Positions 9,886 through 20,300 of a stretch of 30,028 bases of DNA are shown one piece after another. Both the position numbers and the translations under genes were made by a program. Within the stretch, counting starts at the first letter, position 1. Every line of letters starts with the position of its first letter. The stretch lies in NCBI GenBank assembly GCA_000787465.1, contig JSYX01000159.1:1-30028 (forward strand). Reading direction: 5' to 3'. This DNA comes from Thermomucor indicae-seudaticae (Eukaryota > Mucoromycota > Mucoromycetes > Mucorales > Lichtheimiaceae). The notes below the pieces were generated by a model. That model saw only the letters and a list, made by a program, of their open reading frames with translations, did not search any database and was not told the origin of the DNA.

Positions 9886-10305
9886 TTAGTTGTTACTGTT
9901 GTCAGTACTCAAAGGGTCTGACTCATGCGCGGCATCAGTCAATGGCGTGTTGTTGTTGTTGTTGTTGCTGTGATTATTGGCACGCGAGACTGTCGGTTCA
10001 ACCGAAGCGTGAGTCGAGGGTTTACTGTTACCGTTATCGGTACGCAAAGGACCTGATTCATGCGAAGTATCAGTCAGGGTGGCATTGTTATGGTCATCAG
10101 CGTTCGAAGGACCTGGTTCCTTTGTGGCACCAGTTGATGATGTGTTATTGTTAGCAGGACGCGAAGGGCCCGGTTCATTGGAAGCGTTGGTCGAAGAAGT
10201 CTCGTTGTTATGTACACGCGACGGACCTTCACCAGGTGACAGTATATAGTTATTAGTATTAGCACGAGAAGGACCTGGTTCATTCGAGGACGTATTGTTG
10301 TTTAT
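9886..10305 (-). repeat. Degenerate tandem coding repeat in the RING protein tail
   Basis: The C-terminal coding region contains about seven imperfect units of 13-25 residues. Each starts with a form of NEPGPSR (variants KEPGPSN, HESGPLR, VEPTVSR, HESDPLS, EGPSR) followed by an Asn-rich spacer and a Ser/Thr-rich end. On the plus strand this appears as repeated GGACCTGGTTC-like words about 55-75 bp apart. A TTG/TGT triplet run near 9950-9967 encodes six consecutive Asn. The repeat makes the tail length likely to vary between strains. Confidence 0.75.
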
Positions 10306-11664
10306 AGGAGCAGCATCATTTGTACCGGAGGTGGAAGAAGTGCTTTTTCTCATTTCAGGAGGCAAGCAATCATATTTACAAACAGGGCAAATGGTTGATT
10401 TCTGCGTAAGCCAAGGATCTTTTGAAACGTTTCGCGTTTAGTCAAACAGAAGAGTGTCCACGTGAAATAGAGAGCTTACCAATGCAAAGGACACAGAATC
10501 CATGGCCACAACCAAGTATCCGAACTTCGGTTGTATTCTCCTCAAAATCCTCAAGACAAATAGCACAACTGGCATTCTTGACCTTGTCTGGCGTGTACTT
10601 TTCAATCGGTATCGCATTCACGACACTGACCGGTAATGGCTTGGCTTTACGCCGCATTTGCATATTGTAAGCATGCGCACTCACACGGGCGTCATATTCC
10701 ATTTGCTCACGCAATTGTCGTAGACGCCACCAACGCAAAAACAAAATACCGGCAAATAAGGCTAAAGAACAGATTACTTACACTGCAGAACGTTCGGGCA
10801 ATGACAAAAAAACAACTCACCTACGAGCAATATCGCCGCCAACGCAATGATGGTTGCCAAATAACCTTTATTGATCGTCATTTGACCGTTGTTATCTCCC
10901 GCACTACTCGGTATGCTCGGATAAACCGTCAGTTGCCAAAACACTTTATAAGAACCATCCATCGTCGTCGAAGAACCATTCAAAAGTGATTGCAGTTGCT
11001 GTCCATAACCGTACGGCGAAAAATAGACCGGCAAACTCACACCATTACTATTCAACAGGTCATTGTCCGGCATATACGATATATTCTCGCTCGATGGAAG
11101 CGGTGACGCGTATGAAATATCACTATAGGTTACTGAATCCGGATCTTTCAACTGGTAAGAGACTGTCGTTTGCGTGTTGTTATCGTACAACAAGATAGCA
11201 GCCATGTCGAGGTTGTTCAACCGGGATATGTTTAACGCCAACCGAACCTTCTCACTCCATAGACAATACCCGCGCTGAATCAACGCCATCTTTGGTTGTT
11301 GTTGAATGGAAACATACTGCAGGTTGTTAAAGTTGATTTGTTGGAGATGCTCAAAGGTTGTATTTGTGGAATTGCAGCAATAAGAGAAGTCAAACAATAA
11401 ACGCTAAATGGTAGCGATGCTGCTTAATGCAACAAGTCAATCCGAGGTTGCTACAGTGTGACTTACAGAAACAGCAGAAAGTTCTGCGTCAGAACCTGCA
11501 TACACTGTCTGAAAACCTTGTGACGATGCAATTTTAGAACCACCATGTGCAGTTCCCGAATCTGCCGGATCGCTAATGTTGTAGTATTTTGGAGTTTGCC
11601 GAAAAACTGGGTTCTGGCATGGAACCAAAGGCAACCATGCAGCCAACACCAACAAAAGCTGCAT
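9886..11664 (-). CDS. PA domain-transmembrane-RING finger protein, probable E3 ubiquitin ligase, 4 exons
   Basis: Exons 11664-11467, 11403-10821, 10761-10480 and 10418-9886 join to 531 aa. The order is typical of PA-TM-RING ligases, which sit in endosome, Golgi or vacuole membranes and ubiquitinate membrane cargo. There is a signal peptide (MQLLLVLAAWLPLVPC), then a luminal protease-associated domain containing MALIQRGYCLWSEKV and several N-x-[ST] sites. A membrane helix lies at 246-269, followed by a basic stretch. A RING finger at 326-368 has ligands C326, C329, C345, H347, C350, C353, C365, C368. The fifth ligand is Cys, whereas most members of this family have His (RING-H2). After the RING comes an approximately 150-residue tail of imperfect units around [NKH]E[PS]GPSR, rich in Asn, Ser and Thr. 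Intron 3 ends in AAG. Its start lies 145 bp from the end of the REF gene on the same strand. Substrates cannot be inferred. Confidence 0.88.
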
Positions 11665-11809
11665 TCTATCACAGTGGAGATCTCTTTGCTTGGTTAATCT
11701 TTAATGTGATATAATGGAAGAAGAAAGAAAAGCCCAGAGTTCCTTTTGTTCCCAGAAGAAACAGGAGAGTTACACAACGATTTCATATGGAAAGTCCGGG
11801 GGTTCATCT

Positions 11810-13019
11810 TCAATCAATGGCCATGGCATCGCCGTTCTAGGAGTAAGAAGACCCTCAGTATGAATATCCAACGACCGGACCAAAGTCGCATAGACACTTA
11901 CATTCTCAGCCGTGTTTGTATTTGTTTCCGTGTTTGTCTTCATGTAGGCATCCATTTCTTCATCTAAATCGGTTACGGTTCTTGCCCTTCTTGATCCTTG
12001 GCCTTCTACATTGCGGGAGTCGCCACCGCGGCGTCGACCTCGTCCTTCACCAAGGCGGCCGCTGTATATCCCGCCATTGAAAAAATGAGAGTATCATAAA
12101 ATGAGCAACATGTTCAATGGGTTAAATAGGTGATAAGGCAGGCGCTGCACTTGGGTGCACGCTTCTAACGCTGGCACGGTGCAAAATGCAGAGAGGATGA
12201 TGTTTTAAAAAACGTACGTTGTAGCACTACGGGTCCCGAAACGCCCGCCGCGGCGTTCAGGAGCCATTTGAATACGCATAGGTTGGCCTGGAACACAATC
12301 CCCGTTAAAGCACCCGTTACGCAAGCACATACAAAGGGGTACTCTTACCGTCAAGTTCGACATTGTTGTATTTCTCCAAGGCTCTTTCAGCATCAGCATA
12401 TCGTACAAACCTAACGCGGGCTGAACCGGTCGACCGACCGGAGCGATCAAAGTCGATTCGCACCCTTTCTACAGGGCCGACCATTTCAAACAGGTCCTAT
12501 GGTTTCACTCGTTGCTTAGCCGTACGTTGACATGCATAGTGGTACATATACTAGGACCCATACCTGTAAATCTTTTTCTGTCACATTGTAGTGAAGATTC
12601 TCAACGATAAGTTCAGCATTAGCAGCCGGACGGCCACCAAATCCAATCCGCGACCCAATCCGGGATGTAATGGAGCGTTCACCGAATCTCTGACTCTCCT
12701 CGAACATGTCATGCTTCCATTGACCATTCACATTGCCCCGATCTCTCTGTTAAAGATGAAAAGAATTCTGCGTAAGCTTGATTATGCGTGAGAACGTCGA
12801 ACGAGTAAAACTTACGGAGCGAAACGAAGACGATCCACGTAATTGCACTGTGCGCACAAAAGTTCCGCCATATCGTGATGCAAGTGAAGATCCATCCACA
12901 CGTTTGCGGATGCTACCTGAAGGACCAGTTGATCGCCGTGGAATATCAGTGTTTCGTCTTCTTCTCGCCTTGTTTTCTCTGATAACGTCATCGAGTGCTT
13001 TGTCCAACTGAGAGGCCAT
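11810..13019 (-). CDS. YRA1: ALY/REF-type mRNA export adaptor (Yra1/Mlo3-like), 6 exons
   Basis: This is an RRM protein that binds spliced mRNA and hands it to the Mex67/NXF1 export receptor, a TREX component in the nucleus. Exons 13019-12816, 12746-12564, 12496-12349, 12287-12218, 12061-11902 and 11836-11810 join to 263 aa. The N-terminal REF box is LDKALDDVIRENKARRRR (residues 5-22). The RRM at about 112-187 has RNP2 LIVENL and RNP1 STGSARVRF. An Arg/Gly stretch follows, then the C-terminal REF box DLDEEMDAYM (233-242). The start at 13019 is chosen because the N-box begins directly there; an upstream in-frame ATG at 13052 is possible. The last intron (11901-11837, 65 nt) contains no stop. 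If retained, it replaces the final 8 residues with 43 others, ending at 11770. Which form is main cannot be told from sequence. Confidence 0.9.
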
Positions 13020-13422
13020 CTTTGCAAAAGGGTACGGAGAGAAAAAGTGCAAGGCGTTTGCGTGGTTGGCTTTTTGGGAAATTTTGTTTGGTTGCTGACA
13101 TTGAATTTGTTCGTTGCCGTCTGCCCGAAGGTTACGTTAAGCATTGGAGGGAAGCCTGCAGCTCAGATCACCAAAACCTCTCCACTATGCCGTCAAAAGG
13201 TTGATTGCCTGATACCATTAACTATGTAACTATGTGGAAGTTTTGGTATACGTCTCTGCAAAAGAAAAATCAGCTCGCCAATATAATCTGTTACTGCGGC
13301 CCATATTTCGTAGCATCGTTTTTCGTCGCAGGGTGCCCATTCTTCGATCCACAGCACGCCGAGTTAACGACTTCTTGTATAAGAGCATCGTTAAAATGCC
13401 CATAATTTCTTGCACTGAATCT

Positions 13423-13680
13423 TCAGTCATATCTCTTAACAATGACCTCATCAATCTGAAACATCGTCTGTAGTTTCCTATTGTGCCTTGGCGACAAATT
13501 GCTTTTGCACCACAAGGCAATGTTTCTCTTTTTTCCTTTCGGGAAGGGGCAGGAGATATGCATCAGGGCCTGATGGATTCCGCGTCGCTTTGTTATTAGC
13601 ACGTATTCCATATTGCTGAAGCCCATTGATCCCGGAGTGATGCCGATATCGGATAAACGATCTCGTTGACCTCCATCCAT
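13423..13680 (-). CDS. Unresolved minus-strand coding candidate
   Basis: I do not recognise this. On the minus strand, a good 3' splice-site sequence (CGCTTACAG) near 13690 leads into a frame starting ATGGATGGAGG at 13680 and open to 13423. The first half of that frame (RLSDIGITPGSMGFSN and onwards) uses mostly C/G-ending codons, like the real genes around it. A possible upstream exon starts at 13900 (MSSCCGWSS), with TATA-like sequence about 30 bp before it and a GT donor after TTTCAG near 13834. However, the two other frames of the same stretch are also partly open and look equally protein-like, and joining the two exons with that donor changes the frame. It may be a small multi-exon gene or a decaying one. 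Treat the boundaries as a guess. Confidence 0.2.
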   Translation of the reverse strand: MDGGQRDRLSDIGITPGSMGFSNMEYVLITKRRGIHQALMHISCPFPKGKKRNIALWCKSNLSPRHNRKLQTMFQIDEVIVKRYD

Positions 13681-14209
13681 TGGTGTATCTGTAAGCGGAA
13701 ACTTCAGAATTTTTTTTCGCGGAAAGTTTCAGATCCACTCTCTTTAGAACAAAAGAAAACTTCTCCCTGACGATAATGGAACAGCAGATAGAGTAACAGA
13801 GCACTCTGACGTTGTAATGTGTGTGTACGACCTGAAACAAAGTGAATTTTTGTTTGGGGACCCTAATATGTTGGCTCGACCACCCACAGCAGCTCGACAT
13901 TTTGGGGCGATAATAGGTTTATAATACAGATATACAGTCAAGGACACTTTAAACCCCAAGTCACTCCGACCACTTCCGACAGAAAAGGCAAAAAAAAGGT
14001 GGCCCGACGGGATGGGGGTTCAATTTTTTTTCTGGTCAGTTTCTTGGGCTGTCAAGTGCCGTTTTATCGCTCTCTTTTCTCGACGTTTTTGTTGGGGGAG
14101 AAAACACGAAAAGCAGCTTTTATCGAGAGAGATTGTTTAAGGCTTTCTTTTTTCCTTTTATCTTTCCGTTACTGCATCATTTTACATATTATCCTCACTC
14201 TCGCACTTT

Positions 14210-14223
14210 TATATATTATATAC
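14210..14223 (+). promoter_or_regulatory. TATA-like element upstream of FAS
   Basis: The run TATATATTATATA lies about 95 bp before the FAS start codon, a reasonable distance for a fungal TATA box. A GTAAAT...ACAG pair at 14227-14279 could be a leader intron, but would be hard to reconcile with initiation just after this TATA. Confidence 0.4.
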
Positions 14224-14315
14224 AAGGTAAATTGTGATTGAACTGAGAGCAAGGACGTCTATATTGACGGCACATACAGATTACTTCCCTGTACAGCAAG
14301 AACACACTAGAAAAC

Positions 14316-17300
14316 ATGCAATCACAACAAGTTTTGCGTCCTCTTTCTGTCAAGCAAAACAAGACCGAAGTTTCGATTCTTGTCCCTGCCGACATTTGGG
14401 TTTCTGCTGAACAGTTAAAAGAAGAGTTTCCTCTGCAGACGGGCGATAACGTTGATAACGATGAACTGACCGAGATCGAGCTCGCCGCTCGGTTCATGCA
14501 TTTTGCCGCCAGTCGAGCAGCCAAGGAGACCCAATTCCTACCGGTGGCCCGAACCGCCTTCTTGGATTTCCGTGGTCGATACCTCAAAAACAACGATGTA
14601 CACGCTATTACCCGCCACTTGCCTTCCGAGTCTCGTGCAGTGATCATTCAAGCCTACTTTACCGCACTGGTTGTCTTGAAGGACAACGAGGTCCTGACTG
14701 CCGAAGAAGCGGCTCCTTCACAATCCGCCTTGTTTACCGCTGCTGAGCGTGGAGAGACAAAGATCCTGGCCATTTTCGGCGGTCAAGGCAATATTGAAGA
14801 ATACTTTGATGAACTGGCTGATATCTGGACGACCTATCAAGGTCTGGTACGAGGATTTGTGGAGCGCATGGCTGTCGTCTTGGCCGAACATGCCCGTAGC
14901 CCAGATGCGAGCGTCTTCCACTCCAAGGGCTTGGACATCATTCGCTGGCTCGAGAACCCTGAACTGCGTCCAGATCTTCAATACCTTGTCTCTGCACCTG
15001 TCAGCTTCCCGCTCATTGGTCTCACACAACTCCTCCACTACTATGTCATGCTCCGTGTCTTGGACCGTTCGCCTGCTGATATCCGCAAATTGTTGGCTGG
15101 TAAGTAGTTTTACATACAATTTTGGCAACTTGTTGGGATGTTAATACGTTTTGCAAAAAGGTACAACCGGTCACAGTCAGGGTATCATCACGTCTGCCGT
15201 GATTGCCTCATCAGCAACCGAAGACGAGTTTGTGCGTAATGCAGAAAAGGCATTGGGATTGCTTTTCTGGATCGGCACGCGTGCCCAACAGGTCTTCCCA
15301 CCTACGACACTCAACCCTACCATCCTCGAAGATTCGATCTCCAGCAATGAAGGCAACCCAACGCCTATGCTGGCCATTACCGGCTTGCGTGAGGATCAGG
15401 TCCTGAAACATCTCGATGCCACAAACGCTCACCTTGCACCGGACCGCCAAATCAAGGTGACCTTGTTCAACGGCCCACGTTCCTTTGTCTGCACTGGCCC
15501 ACCTCAGTCTCTTTACGGTCTTAACCGCAGCTTACGCAAGCTCAAGGCTCCTACTGGCCTCGAGCAATCGCGCGTTCCTTACTCGCAACGAAAACTCAAG
15601 TTCTCTTCGCGCTTCTTACCCATCACAGCTCCATTCCACAGCACCTACCTCGAGTCCGCTGTCACCATTATTCAGGATGATATCAAGCGTGAAAACTTGA
15701 GATTTGATGCCAAAGACTTGGTTATTCCAGTATTTGCCACTGATTCAGGTATGTTATCATTGGGGAAGAAGAAGGAAGGGAGAGTATTGGCGGAGTTTAA
15801 TTTGGAGCGACTTTGGGTCACTGGGGCGTTGGGGACAATGGACATTGACGTTTGGCTGCTTGTGTGACTTTTAGGCAATGATCTTCGATCGGCGTCCGAT
15901 CTGACACTGGAGCTTGTTTCGCTTATTTGCTCGCACCCTGTTCATTGGGAGAAGGCAATTGCCTTGAATGATTTGACGCATATCATTGACTTTGGTCCTG
16001 GTGGCACCTCTGGTATTGGTGGCTTGACACACCGCAACAAGGAAGGTACCGGTGTTCAAATCGTGCTTGCTGGTGCATTGGAGGGAAGCAACCGCGAATT
16101 GTCGTACAAGGCGGATCTTTTTGACTCCGACCTTCGTGCTGTTACATATTCTCAAAATTGGGCAAAGGCCTTCCAGCCCAAGCTTGTTAAGACTACAAGG
16201 TCAGTTAGATTTCTGTTCTTCGTTTGATGAGAGGATGTTAGAAACTAAAACGAAGTTCATAGCAATGGTCGTATTCACGTTGACACGCGCATGTCCCGCC
16301 TTTTGGGCAAACCTCCTCTCATGGTTGCTGGTATGACTCCATCGACAGTCAGCGCCGAGTTCGTCTCTGCAGTCATGAACGCTGGCTACCACGTCGAATT
16401 GGCCGGCGGTGGTCATTACAATGAACGTATGCTCCGCGAAAAGGTCGACAAGATCATGGAAATGACCCGCCCTGGCGAAGGTATCACCCTCAACATTCTT
16501 TTCCTCAACGTCCGTCAATGGGGCTTCCAGTATCCTCTGGTGCAAGTCATGCGCAAGGAAGGTTTACCCATGGAAGGTGTCTGTGTCGCCGCTGGTGTGC
16601 CAAGCTTGGATGTTGCCAATGAAATTTTGGCCAACCTGCAATCTGCTGGTATTCGTCACGTCGCTTTCAAGCCAGGTAGCATTGAAACCATCCGCCAGGT
16701 AAGAAAAAGGAGGACCCTTATGTTGTCATAGAATCGTTTTTAATGCATTTTTTCATGCATAGGTGGTTTCAATTGCCGCTGCGAACCCAACGATGCCCAT
16801 TATCATGGAATGGACGGGCGGTCGTGCTGGTGGTCACCACAGTTTCGAAGATTTCCACCAGCCTATTCTGGAAACGTACGCTTCGATTCGTCGCCAACCT
16901 AACATTGTGCTCGTGGCTGGATCTGGTTTTGGTGGCGCTGATGATACGCTGCCTTATCTTACGGGTGACTGGGCACTCAAGTTTGATTACCCTCCTATGC
17001 CTTTCGATGGTATCCTCTTTGGTTCCCGTATGATGGTATCAAAGGAGGGTCTCGCATCCGACGCTGTTAAGCAAGCCATGGTGGATGCTCCTGGTGTGAG
17101 TGACGAGGAATGGGAAAAGACGTACAAGGGCCCAGCTGGTGGTGTGATTACTGTGCGTTCCGAATTGGGTGAGCCCATCCACAAGATTGCTACGCGCGGT
17201 GTACGTCTCTGGAAGGAACTCGACGAGACGATCTTCAATCTGCCCAAGGAAAAGCGTCTTCCAGCTTTGTTAGCCAAGAAAGACTACATCATCAAGCGCT

Positions 17301-20300
17301 TGAACGCTGACTTCCAGAAGGTTTGGTTCGGCAAGAAGAAGAATGGCGATGTGGTGGATTTGCAAGACATGACGTACGCTGAGGTCGTTGCGCGCATGGT
17401 TGAGCTCATGTACATTAAGCAAGAACATCGCTGGATTGACCGTACTCTTCGCGATCTTGTCGGTGACTTCTTGCGTCGTATCGAAGAGCGTTTCGTCAAG
17501 GAAGAAAAGCCCTCTTTGCTTCAGAGCTTCTCGCAACTCGACAACCCGTACGACTTTGTTCCCGAATTCTTGGACCACTTCCCTGAAGCCGATACTCAGT
17601 TGTTGACGTCTGAGGACGTTTTGCACTTTGTCACTCTGTGCCAGCGCCGTGGTCAAAAGCCTGTGCCTTTTATTCCTGTCATCGATAAGGACTTTGAAGT
17701 CTGGTTCAAGAAGGACTCTCTGTGGCAGTCTGAGGATCTGGCTGCTGTCGTTGATCAGGATGTCCAGAGAACTTGTATCCTTCACGGTCCAGTTGCCGCC
17801 AAGTACTCCACGCGCGTTGATCAGCCCGTCGGTGAAATTCTGGGTGAGATTTACGACAGCCATATTGCCAGCTTGAAGGAACGTTATTACGGCAATGACG
17901 AGAATGCGATCCCACAAGTTGAATACCTCGGTGGCGCTCCGATTGAAACCAAGAATGTCATTGCACCAACCGAGTCATCAGCAACCGAAACTGTCTTCAC
18001 GACTAGCGATTCTGCTTCGTCATTGCCTGACGAGAATGTCTGGTTCCAGACAATTGCAGGTCCAAAGTACAACTGGCTCCGTGCGCTCTTGACGTCGCAA
18101 TTCATCGTCCAAGGCAAGAAGTTTGTCGACAACCCCATCAAGCTTCTTTTCCGTCCTCGCCCTGGTCAAAAGGTGGTTGTGTCCACGGATGGTCAGGGTC
18201 AGGTGACCAATGTCAAGGTACAAGACAAGCGTCTATGGAGCGCCACTGGCAAGAGCAAGGACTTTATTACGTCCGTGGATGTCTCGATTGCTGGCAATAT
18301 TATCAATGTCACTCTCTTTGAAAAGCGAGACAATGATTTGGTGCCATTGCACTTGCACTTTGAGTACAAGCCTGAGCTTGGCTATGCACCCATCCATGAA
18401 GTGATGACGGTATGTATCCGCTGATACTTACTGTATTTTTTTATTTTACAAACAGAGGTCTAACGGGCATCGTGTATAAAGGGTCGCAACGAGCGTATTA
18501 AGGAGTTTTACTACAAGCTGTGGTTTGGCATCGACAACAAGGACGATTTCCTCAACATACCTGTCAACGAAAAGCTCATTGGCACAGGTGAAACGGTCAA
18601 GGCAGCTGAAATCAAGGAATTCTGCCAGGCTGTGGGCAACCAAGCCGAAATCTACGTTGACCGTGGCCAAAAGGTGATCCATGCTCCTATGGACTTTGCC
18701 ATTGTCGTGGGCTGGAAGGCCATTATCAAGGCGATCTTCCCCAAGGTCATTGACGGCGATCTTTTGAAGCTTGTCCATTTGTCGAACGGCTTCCGTGTAC
18801 TCAACAGTGGCGATCTTTTGTCTGTTGGCGATGTCGTGGATACGTACGCTCAGATCAACGCGATCCTCAACACCGACTCTGGCAAGATGATTGAAGTCAA
18901 GGGCGTCATCGTTCGCGACAACAAGCCCGTGCTTGAAGTGACCAGTCAGTTCTTGTACCGTGGCCAATTCAATGACTACGAACACACCTTCCAGCGCACA
19001 GTCGAGACGCCTATGCAGCTCAAGCTCAATGATATCAAGGACATTGCTGTGCTACGATCCAAGGAATGGATTCACTGGACTGAAGAAAGCGAAAACCACA
19101 AGCTTACTCCAGGCAGCACCCTGGTCTTCCGACTCAACACTGAAGTCAAGTACAAGAACAAGAAGGTGTTTGCTAGCGTCAAGACTACGGGTACCGTCAC
19201 TATGCAGATCTCGACCAAGGAAATTGTCGAGGTGGCCAAGGTTGAATATGAGGCCGGTGAAAGCCATGGCAACCCTGTCATTGAGTACTTGAAGCGTCAT
19301 GGCAAGGAAATTGAACAAGCTCACTTCTTTGCGAATGGTGGCTACTCAGTCATGCCTGCTCAATCCACCTTCTCATCGGTCGTCCATGCACCAGCCTCCA
19401 ACGAGCCTTACGCCAAGATCTCGGGTGACTACAACCCCATCCACGTCAACCCTTACTTTGCCGACCTCGCCAACCTGCCTGGCACCATTACACACGGCAT
19501 GTGGACCAGTGCTTCGACCCGCAAATTTGTGGAAATCTTTGCTGCAGACAACGTTCCTCAGCGCGTGGTCGCTTACGACGTCAAGTTCTTGGGCATGGTC
19601 CTGCCTTCTGACCGTCTCGAAACCAAGCTGTCTCACACCGGTATGAAGAATGGCCGCAAGATCATCAAGGTCGAGACGATCAACCAGAATGGCGAGAAGA
19701 TCGTGGAAGGCACTGCTGAAGTAGAACAACCCGTGACAGCCTACGTGTTCACGGGCCAGGGTTCGCAGGAACAAGGTATGGGTATGAGCTTGTACGCCAG
19801 TTCGCCTGTGGCCAAGGAGATCTGGGACAGAGCCGATGTCCACTTTATGAAGAACTATGGTTTCTCGATCATTGAAATTGTCCGCGACAATCCCAAGGAG
19901 AAGACTGTCCACTTTGGTGGTCCTCGCGGCAACGCTATCCGTCAAAACTATATGAGCATGACCTATGACGTGGTCGAATCTGATGGCACAACCAAGACTC
20001 TGCCCTTGTTTCCCAACATCAACGAACGTACCTCGTCCTACACTTTCCGTTCTCCTAATGGTCTTCTGTCTGCCACCCAGTTCACTCAGCCTGCTTTAAC
20101 GCTTATGGAGAAGGCCGCTTTTGAGGATATGCGTGCCAAGGAGTTGATTCAGTCCAACTGTGCTTTTGCTGGTCACTCGCTTGGTGAGTACTCTGCGCTG
20201 GCTTCGGTGGGTGACGTTCTTCCGATCGAATCGCTTGTGGATGTCGTGTTCTACCGTGGTATGACGATGCAATCGGCTGTCAAGCGTGATGCTGAAGGCC

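Larger units (their letters stand above)
13020..14315. other. Intergenic region between REF gene and FAS, with a possible small gene
   Basis: The first about 200 bp are the REF gene's upstream region. The last about 300 bp precede FAS and are T- and pyrimidine-rich, with a TATA-like TATATATTATATA at about 14211-14223, some 95 bp before the FAS ATG. The middle holds overlapping open frames on both strands (see the separate entry for the best candidate). Confidence 0.5.

Noticed and set aside
12995..13229. Short plus-strand ORFs upstream of the REF start
   Set aside because: They overlap the REF leader and first exon antisense and have no support.
17270..17917. 215-codon antisense ORF in FAS, and similar ones at 7289-8080, 20699-21355 and 24973-25794
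   Set aside because: All mirror strongly biased sense codons of KGD1 or FAS and show no family features.
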